Shown piece by piece: positions 49,101 to 60,100 of a stretch of DNA of 64,000 nucleotides. This stretch comes from Datnioides undecimradiatus (lineage: Eukaryota > Chordata > Actinopteri > Lobotiformes > Datnioididae). The DNA is taken from contig WARS01000054.1 of NCBI GenBank assembly GCA_008933995.1, positions 4,349,642 through 4,413,641 of the forward strand, written 5' to 3'. The notes beneath the pieces are model-generated. The model did no database searches, was not told the DNA's origin, and saw nothing but the letters and a program-made list of their open reading frames with translations. Numbering within the stretch: position 1 is the stretch's first letter; every line of letters starts with the position of its first letter. Both the position numbers and the translations under genes were made by a program.

Positions 49101-51059
49101 AGCGTTGATGGTGGTGCCCTGGTGTACAACATGCAACTCAGACAGCCCTGAAGATGACATCGCCCCCCAGACCATGCAATGGGCGCTGAACTTGACCTGT
49201 TCAGAAGGTGGTACTTCCATTTGATTGTCAGTGTAAATGTGGTCGTTTTGGCTGTTGGGAGTTGGAAATAAGTAGAGAGGGCACTCATCAGAGAAAACCC
49301 AGTTTTCCAGGTCTCTTGGGGTCATTTTAGCATACCTCTTTGCAAAAGCAAGCCGCTTCTCCTTTTGCAGTTTGGTAAGGCGAGGAATCCGCTGCCTTCT
49401 GTATGCTCTGAGACCCAGTTTCTCAGTCAGAAAACGATGGATGGTACTCTTAGAGACTGCTTCCCCAAGATTCTTCAGTCTTCGACTGAGTCTGCGGCAG
49501 GATTGGTGTCTCTTTCCCTTGGCCTTGCGGATGAGGTCCTTGGCCCTCGAACTCAGAACTGAGGGGCGACCTGCACGGGGCATGTCTTCAAGGGAGTCAC
49601 AACTCTGGTATCTCTGCCACCACTTCTTCACCCATCGTATGCTTCTGCCAAGGTCCTGAGCTACCTCCCTGCAAGTTTTCCCTGCCCTGTGCAAGGCAAT
49701 GGCTTGAGCACGGACTTGAGGCTTTGAAAGTGCAGCTTTTCCAGATTTTTGTTTGGCCATCGTGGCAACACTACCAAAAAGGTTCTCTCAGTGACATACT
49801 TCATGGTCAACCAAGAAATTTATAGGCCTATCACAAACAGATGAACTAATTAAACAACCTCACAACACCTGGCTGACCAGATGCAACCCATTTTGGAGAT
49901 GAACGGACAGAAATGTTGCCCATTGGGGTGCATGAACTTTTGGGACACGGTGTACATATCAAGACGAGATTTGCTATTCAAAACACTCACAGCAGTATAT
50001 GGGTTTCACAATCAAATAAAACAGTCAAAATGTGTACCATATATTCTCAAATAGTGGCTCTAACAAACTTAACCTGTCCAGTTCTTATTTATTTTTCATT
50101 TTCCTAGTTAATACATTCTTCAGTATGGTGTTCCGGTTCTGGTTGCACCAGTTATATCTTAGGAATATAGCCAAGCAATTTAGCTTTGTTATAGACCATA
50201 TCACACTTTCCCACATAGTTTAGAGAAACTCAATTAATTTAGACCCTACACTATAGCACAGACGTGCAGCATAAAGGAGACGTTGTGACATGCAAGCATT
50301 GACCAGCACCTGCCAGGAACTCCTGTACTCCCTTCAGTTGTCTCCCTGTCCTCTCATTAACTTTGGAAGCTGGCCCTGATCTTTACAATGTCTCTGTGGT
50401 GCCACAGTGGCTCCCCTTACTGAGGATGGCTTTGAAAGTGCACCAGGTCTTTGATATTCCTTTCTATCCCTCTCCTGAATGCTATTTCTCACACGGTTTT
50501 TGTTAACTCTCTGTGGCCCATTGCTGTCCTGGTAGGGTGCAACCTCAAACATTCAAGCAGATCCTACAGCAACAATTGCCTTCAATCTGGATTTAATTAT
50601 ACTTATATGATAATCAGGCAGGATGATACTGAAAAAGATCAAGGAAGGCAAGCTAGTAAACCTTAGATAGGTAGCTTTGAATCAAACTACAAGTTGATTG
50701 CATTGCCTCATTATTGTCAAGCCAACAGCAACTAGCCCACAGCTAACATGCAAATTGGTAATTATGATAAAGGTCATATCATAATATTCTTGAGGTTTTC
50801 AGCCTATCAATACATTGCTTTCAATTCAGTTCAATTCAATTTTATTTATATAGCGCCAATTCACAACAAAAAGTCATCTCAGGGCACTTTACAAACAGAG
50901 CAGGTCTAGACCACACTCATTACTGTTAGTTCCACCCAACAGTTCCACCATGAGCAAGCACTTGGCAACAGTGGCAAGGAAAAACTTCCTTTTAACAGGC
51001 AGAAACCTTGGACAGATCCTGGCTCTAGGTGGACGGCCATCTGTCTTGACCGGTTGGGG

Positions 51060-51121
<62 letters not shown>

Positions 51122-54100
51122 GAGAGTACAATATAGAATAAAACAGAATAGCGATGTGTAGCTAAGGAGAGACTTAGTAATTTTGTTCCCTGGGTCTCTC
51201 ATTCTCTTCGTGCAGGTTTGATGGTCTTTCTGAGCATGATGGTCGGAGCGTTCTTGTGGGGCGGTCTGGCGGACAAAGTTGGCCGACGGCGCTGTCTGAT
51301 TGTGGCATTGGCTATAAACTGTATCTTTGCCTTCCTGTCTTCATTTGCCCAGGGATACAGCTTCTTCCTCTTCTTCAGGCTGCTGTCTGGCATTGGGTAA
51401 TGTATTATGAAGAGTCAGTGCAATACAAAGATTTTTGTGAAATGCCGTTTCATAAAAATGTAGGGTGAACCTGGGGTTATGAGTAACTCATTTAAAAAAA
51501 CTCGTGTTTAATAGTGGATGGAACTTGCATCAAATGTACACCATCATAAACTCAATCAGGTATTCAAAGAAAGAAATGTCTAAAATGTAAACCTTTTAAA
51601 AGGTAGACAGCATTGCTATCTTAACAACCAAGTCTTAGGTAAAGTCAGTTTAATAGTTTAAAGCTGCATGAAGGTTTTACTTTGAAAAGAGATTAACTCA
51701 TTAATCGTCCAAAATCCCAAATCTTGTCCACCAAAAAAACTCTGGTCATGTGTCCAAAAATGCAATCAATTTCAAATGATCATCCTGAAAATGTTTGAGT
51801 AACCTTCAAGAAAGTTTGTAAAAAATTGAAATCGTTCTCTCTTATACTTAATTTTTATGCACCCCCCACCAAATAGTTAAGAGATAAGAGATTTTGAGTC
51901 TAAAAACACATTTTGTGGAATTTGTGTGCAGCTATTGTGTAAATTCTTCCTCAGACCCTTAAAACTCCCACCTTTCCGAAACAAACACAGAGGACATGAC
52001 CTTGGTGCTCTGACTGTAGATTGTCTTTCCTCCAGTGGGCTTTCAGCTGAAAGTATTCCTGTGGACTGGTGTTTCTTTGCTGTGATTAAGAGCCAGCAAT
52101 GTGTAACATATCCATAAATCCATATGCAGACTTTTTGTACTCAGCTGCTCATTTAAAGGATTCGTGGAATGCTGTCAGTCAGCCATTAATAAAGAATTTT
52201 AATATGGAGATCACTCAGCAAATCAAAGTCCACACAATCCATATGCAGAGTCTAGTTTGTATTATTCTTGCAGTGACACAGCACAGTGTTCCATCCCAGA
52301 ACTGTACCCCGCAGGGAGCCGTGCTGACTCAGAAATGAGGTCACGTACTGAGCGCAGCACAGTGAAAGTGATACATAAGAACAGTTTGCACCACAACACT
52401 GCTCACCTCGTAGGTAGATGTAACACGTCTCATCTCTTTTTCTTGCTGCAGAAACACTGCTGCTTCTCCTAATGCTCCTACTTTTACTAAGTTATACTAA
52501 TCTAATAGAAGCACTGGTTCACCCTACTAAAATATGCTAACTTTGCTATTTAATATTCACTCTTAATCTGTAACAACATTATGCAGGTCATTTTCATGTC
52601 AATCCCTGGAATCCAACAAAACATGTTTAACAAACAATTGCTAACATATGCAGTTTGCAAATACAAAACATCATTGACAAAGAGACCTTGAGGGACTTGT
52701 ACTTCCCAGCATGTTTAAATTAACTTCATAAGTAGTTCCACCTGCCGTTGTGGAGGGGGAATTACCCAGCACATTGTTGATGGCTTAGTGGTCAGTCATT
52801 CCCAATGGGGACAGCACTAATGCATCTGAAATGTATTTCTCCTTTGTCTATCTAAATCTGTATCTGCCTTTCTGTCCTTATTCATCCATGAACTAGAATG
52901 TGTGGATCTTCATCCCGAATTCTTTGCTGTAATTACAACTCCGTCTGTTTCCTTTCTGTCTCAGTATTGGTGGCACAGTCCCGATTGTGTACTCGTACTT
53001 CTCAGAGTTTCTGAAGATGGACAAGAGAGGAGAGCATCTGTCATGGTTGTGCATGTTCTGGATGATTGGTGGGATCTATGCTTCATTCACTGCCTGGGGA
53101 ATCATACCCAGATATGGTAAGAACCTAAAAGTACATGATGTAACATTTCTGAATGAAAATGTCTTAAAACTACTAGACCTGTGTTATATATTCATATTAT
53201 ACATTCTGCTGATTTAGGTACTTACATTATGCCAAATGTCTCCCAAAATTCTAGGAAAATCTTTAGTTTTAATCAAGGTCTGTCACTGGTTTCATTTGGT
53301 TGCACTGGAAACTAAAGGAATCATGACTGGGGAGAGTTGACTGCACATCAGTAATGGTGGAGAAGACTCCCATGATCCCATACTACTTCCCAGCTACATT
53401 AAATTAAAAGACTCTTAGTGGCAGAAGGTTTAACATTATACAGTTAAGACAGACAACAGTACAGAATTCATTTAATGCTGCTGGGGAAAGTGGGTCATCA
53501 CAAAGGTCTTTTGTGATGACTTTTGTCTCTACCCAGTGTAGAGTCACCGACATCTATAGATTATGTATTTTTTCTTCTTTGTATAGAAATTATAGTCAAC
53601 ATGAACCTCCCTTCCTGCTTTTGAAATTAGAATACAAAGTTATTCCAAATTTATGATATTTTTGGAAGCAAAAACAAGGCTATAGACCAAGAAAGATATA
53701 CCCAGTGGCAGCTAAGCTTTAGCTTAGCAGTAGGAAAGTTGTAGTTTCACTTAATAGGAGAGTGTATTTAAATCAGAATGATTTTGAATTACAACCCGAT
53801 CATGGATGTAAAACAATTTAAGACAGAATTTATCCTTCCATAAGTCACTCCAGCTCATGGCTCTCACTGAACTATTTAAAAATATTTACAAATTATTGTG
53901 AATGCTAATGGGATGCTTGTTGTCAGAAGATTGTTTTCATATCTATAAAGATTTGTAAATGTGTGTGTGTGTGTGTCTGTATTTGTTACAGGCTGGGGCT
54001 TTAGTATGGGCACAGAGTTCCAGTTCCACACGTGGCGGTTGTTTGTCCTGGTTGCAGCTCTTCCTGCTATCGCCTCCCTGGTTGGACTCACCTTCATGCC

Positions 54101-57100
54101 TGAGAGCCCCCGCTTCCTCCTGGAGGTGAATCTGCAACCTTGTTTCCACTGTAACACTGTTTCTATTGTAGGTCTAGGTTTAGCTGTTCACAGTTCCAAT
54201 GGTTTTGTAGGCTTTATTAAACCTGAACTATCTTGACTAAGTTAGATTCCAACCAGGAGGAACACTCTGATGGTGGAAAAGTCAATAATGTATCCCAAGT
54301 TCTACTTCATACCTCCTGACTGCATGCTAGATAGTTAATGTCCATTATTAGCCATCCTGACTTTATAGAACTGTAGTTACATACATAACTCTTGTTCAAT
54401 GCTCACTGCTTCTAACTCGTTTTAAACAGTAGAGTCGAATGTATGCAAGTAGTTCTAGAAGAACAGATGTACAGGACATTTAGAAAGAGACAAACTGCTG
54501 TAGGTTCATGGTGATGCTATTGTTTATTAGTTCCAACATTTTTTCTCCAGAACTACAAGATTATTTTTACACTGCTGTCTGAATGTGGCTGTGTTTGTGT
54601 GCATGGTGAACAGAATGCCAAACATGATGAGGCGTGGATGATCCTGAAGCATGTCCATGACACCAACTGGAGAGCCAAGGGACATCCAGAAAAAGTCTTC
54701 ACCGTGAGTAAATGTAGCCGCCAGATATACCTGTAACATAGTACTGACATATTCAGATTTGAGCAGATGTGGGGGAAGTAGTTTCATCCTTTCTTCTTGA
54801 GTTTTACCTGAAATAACTGATACCATCCTCGATTTGTCCGCTCAAAGGAAGTTACACAGCTGATATTTGCTGAAATTTGTCTTGCATTACATCGAACATT
54901 GTATACATTGTGTACATACAATATTAACGATATTTAACGAAATTATAAAACAACTACTACAAATATATATCCCATAAGACGACATTACAAATTTATATAG
55001 CCACCTTAATTTGATCATTGTTATCTCTGAGCATATACACTCCAAGTCCAGCCACTGCAAACACTAATTTACAGTAAACTGTGAAGAGTAGAGATTAGCA
55101 ATTCTTTAGTTTTTACACCACCACACTCACTGTAGCTTTGAATTTAACTAAACTCTGTATTCTATTTGTAGAATGACCCTTGCTGTAGTTTTACTCGGAG
55201 GTTACACCTGGCCCTCATACTGTTTCTCATTTGTCTTTTCAGGTTACTCACATCAAGGCTCCTAAGACAGCAGAGGATGAGTTTATCGAGATTCAGAGTT
55301 CTACAGGAACAGCTGTGCAACGCTGGGCTGTACGCTCTGTAACACTCTGTAAACTGGTACGTGGCTCTAGGAGATCCTCTCTACTCTAAGCTTGAGGTCC
55401 TTTTTCACTTGAAGAAATCCCGAGATAGAGGTTGTCACCCAACTATGACAATATTGTGTCATCTGTCTGCTGCGTAATTGAATATTCAAACTTAAAATCT
55501 GCATTATTGTAAAACATAACCATATTTTGAAATTGTATTGTAAAGAACATAATGTTGAAGGACATGGTTCTTGAATAACTGCTGTGTATCCATATTTTTC
55601 CAAGGTGTTGAGGAACATAGCGTCCCTACTGTCTGCCGAACTGAGGTTTGCTACACTCTTCATGGCCATCATCTGGTTCTGTATGGCTTTCAGGTTAGTT
55701 CAGAGTATCATGATTGACACATGCTGTACATAGGAAAAATAAATAAAAGCATACACTACTCACAATAAGTTAGGGATATTGTTATTTACATGAGTGCTTT
55801 TCCTATTTGGTCTGAATTTTAATGAAATAAGTAAAAGTTCCCTTTGATATTACTAATAATGAATGAGAAGAAACACCATTTTCATTAGTGTAATATTTAT
55901 TACCCCAAAAATTTAGACAATAACAAGGATAGCCCCAAATAACAAAAACTGACAATGTCAGTAGCGGGTGTTTCCACCATTTGCCGCAATGACAGCTTGA
56001 CAGCAACGTCTCATGCTCCTCACTAGCCTCATGATGTTGTTCTGAGGCAATGCGTTCCACTCTTCCACAAGTGCTACACGCAGTTCTGCCAGGTCACGTG
56101 GGGGTGGGGTACGATCATCCAGTCTCTGCTTCAGCTGGTCCCAGACGTGCTCTATGGGGTTCAGGTCAGGGGACATTGCTGGCCATACCATATGAGGCAC
56201 TCCGACTTCCTGAAGTCGAGCTGTGACAATTCTGGCACGATGTGGTGGAGCATTATCATCCATGAACAGAAAGTTGGGGGTGTGCTGGCGGAATTGGGGG
56301 ATGATGATGGGTTCTTTGATGTCTCTGAGGTAAGAACGTGCAGTGACTGAGCCATCTACAATAACCAAATCTGTTTTGCGCTGACTGGTGATGCCTGCCC
56401 AGACTGTTGCACCTCCTCCACCAAAGCGAACCCTGGGGACCATGTTGACCTCGGCATATCGCTCACCTCGCCTTCTCCAGCAACGCTGACAACCATCATT
56501 TCTGTGCAAGGTGACCCAACACTCATCAGTGAACAGGACGGTAGACCACTGCTGCATTGTCCAGGTCACATGGTCTTGTGCCCACTGCAAACGTTCACGG
56601 CGGTGTCTTGGTGTCAGTGGAGTCACCTGCGACGGTCGTCTGGCATTCAAGCCAAAGCGGTGGAGTCGGTTGCGAATGGTTTGTCTGGAAACCCTAGTAC
56701 CCCTCACATCTCGTAAATGGGCCTGCAGCTGTGTGGCAGTTGCATAATGATGTCTGAGTGCATAGGTCCTTAGGTACTGGTCATCGTTGCGGTCTGTCAC
56801 TCGTGGGGCTCCACTCCTGGGTCTGTCACGAACTCTGCCAGTAGTTCTGTGTCTATCACCCCAATACAATTGCCTCCCTATCTCAAAAATCTCTGAAGTG
56901 AAACAAACACCGTATGTATGACATCCACTGAGTCTCTCACAATATCCCTAACTTATTGTGAGTAGTGTATTTTCAGAGCAAAAGGACAATAATCTAATCC
57001 ACAAAGTTTCAGTCTGGTTGTTTTATGTCCTTATATTGATTCCATCTTCTCTAAATCTATACTGTCTTTGTTACAGTTACTATGGTCTGTCTGTTTGGTT

Positions 57101-60100
57101 CCCTGACATGATCAAACACCTTCAGTACATGGAGTACCAGTCCAAGGCCAAGGTAAGGTGCAACTCATGGCAACGCAGGTCATTTTGTCTTGTCTTGTTA
57201 GGATTTAAACCTCAGCTATAATAAGCATACATCTCTGTTCAGGTGTTCCATAAAGAACGGGTGGAGAACTTCCATTTCAACTTCTCTTTGGAGAACCAGA
57301 TCCATAAAGAAGGGGAATATATCAATGACAAGTAGGTCTTGCTGTGCCAACGTCTGCACGCAAAGCAAACAGGTTTACCTCACACAGCTGCGGTTGCGTG
57401 GTTTGTCCTATCCCCCACGTAGCTTCAGACCCCATCGGGACCGCTTCAAAAGGGTTTCAGAAGTGGAAGAAGAGGTTTCCCTGGTTAGATGTTGTTGACT
57501 TGGTTATATTTTGCAGAATTAGTCATTTGTCTGTGATGCCTGTGCTTCTGTAATGACAGGGATGCCGTGTAGTTACACTGTTTCTTTTTTTGTCTGTTTT
57601 TAAAATCGCCAGTCTGAATAGGGTCTTTTTGTTTTGAAAGTCGAGCAGATACTCTATATTATTACTGTGTCGTCCTTGCTTACTTGAGTTAAGTTTAGTT
57701 GGCAGGTTATGGTGCAGTGGATGTAGAAAGTCTACACAACCTTATGAAATAGTGGGCTTTTTAAATGTGAAGGCAGAATTAAAACAAGCAAATGTCAGCC
57801 TTGATCCGTTTTTAATTAGGAGGGGATCTCCAGTCTATAGCTTCAGGTCATTCCACAGGGTTTAGATGGGATTGAGGTGTTGACCCTGACGAGACCATTC
57901 CAACACTTTGATTTCACCTTTTGTGTACTTCCCCCTGGATGTGAGCTATGGTTGGAATTTAAATGTCCTCTTCATCTTTAGTTTTCTGACAGAAACCTCA
58001 GGCTTTGTCCCAGAATATTTTGAAATTTAGAGCCTTTCATCATCCCTTCTATCTTGACAAGAGCCCCTGAACCAGGTATGAAGAAGCAGTTTAACAAGTT
58101 CTCCATAGTCCATACTGAAGCTGTTGATAATATTTATTGATATTGTATATTGTATGTATTCCCTCTCCTGAGTGGCACCCTCTCCTTACTCTCTCAGAAT
58201 CACTTTCATTGATAGCAAGTGTTTGCTATTTAGCTGCAGGCAAGATTTTGAACTTTGAACACAGTTTGAGCGCCTTTACGAAAGGTGCAGACCTATGCAA
58301 TCTATGTGCTGTATTTCTTAAAATGTTCCCAATAACAGCTTAATATTAACTTCTTTGTATGTTCGACGATGACATTAAAGATGGAACGAGGCTTACATTT
58401 ACTTATTTCTGTCTTTACATTTCAAAAGGTGCAATTTCAGCAGGGTGTGGAGACTCTGATATCCAATGACAATGTGAGATAAATAGCAAATTAAACATCT
58501 GTCATAAATAAAATAGATAAGATAGATTAAATAGTTTTATTATTATTATTATTATTATTATTTTGTTATTATTGTTTATAATGCAGCTATATGTGTCGGG
58601 TAAGGATCTTTATGTTTTTGGAGAACCATAATCGGTGTGTTTCTGGGCAGAAACCACCACTCCCCTATTGATTAAGCTCATCATGAAGCTAGTGGAGCTA
58701 CTGCACTGTCACTTGTATCTTGCCTGCACAACAACTTTTGACTGCAGCTATTTTAAAGCAGTCAGAAGTGTGTGGGGGATTTTTGAAACACTCTTTCAGG
58801 ACAGCACTACTTCCTAGAATTGTTACTGGGTCTGTTAATCATTTCATCTTGATTACTTCATTGGAAAGTGTGTTTTGCATGCTGACTTTGTTGTGCGTGT
58901 CGTATGAGATGTACTCAACCCCACAAAACATTAGCCATATGTCTACAGGTAATCGCTTTGTTGCATATGCTAATGGTCAGAACAAAAAGACACTGTGAAG
59001 ATAGTAAACACTGAAACGTTTATGAAGTCTTCACACTTTTTAATTTATCAATATTTTCAGACATCATGAACAGCCCCCCTTTTATTTTGCATACATGCAT
59101 ACTCCAGAGGTTTGTGATCCATGTGGGTGAAGTTAGATCCCCTGCGTCCCTTTAACAGGCACCCCAAATTACAAGTTCCTCTTAGCTCAATGTCAAAGCT
59201 CCTCTGTGCATGGAAGTGTGTACATTTGGTTCTTACCTCTTCTTGATTGCCAGTTGCCTTCTGTTGCTATGAGATTGCACCTTTACAACTGTATGCACTT
59301 GTCTGCTCAGTTAAATCACAATGTTTAGCTGCAAGTAAACTTAAGAACTTACTATAAGGCTTATCACACACTGCAGCAGTGTGTTTTAAATGATACTTCA
59401 CCTCTACATGAGAACGTTTACAGATCAGATGTATACAGTATGTTCCAATACTGTATACTTTGATTTCTGTAGAATGAAAACAGACAGAATGGACTTCACT
59501 TTTTCACTTTTTTCATACTTGAACAGTATAATGAAGGAGGCTTCAATTGAATATACATCATTGCCACTGATATTGTCATTATCCATTGCAGATTTACCCC
59601 AATTGATGCCATTCTTTCCATTCTGATTCTGTGCTGCCACAGCGATAGAAGTGAGAGTCCATCTTTTCTTTGTCCAGTGGTTTGTTTGTTTGTGTCCCAT
59701 CCCATTCCCATAGGTTCATCAGTATAGAGATGAAGTCAGTCAAGTTTGAGGACTCACTGTTTGAAGACTGTCGTTTTGAGGACATCAGGTCCACAGACAC
59801 AGTGTTTGAGAACTGCACCATCCGTTCCACTGTCTTCTATAACACAGGTGGGTTCAGCTGCAGAAGGGGCTGGGGAGAATGACAGCTCCAGTACAGAAAG
59901 TAAGAGTGAATGCAGGTTAGAGGTTAAATATTTGGTTTATTCAATCAAAAGCTTTACTCACTGGAACAAATGCCAGCCTATCAGCGTCCCATGGACCCCA
60001 AATACATTTTTCTCACAAGCTCCATTTTCACATTGTCAGTGGGTTTTTAATGGGGTCAAGGTGGTAAACAAGTGGGTTTCATGTGAGCCCTCATTATCCA

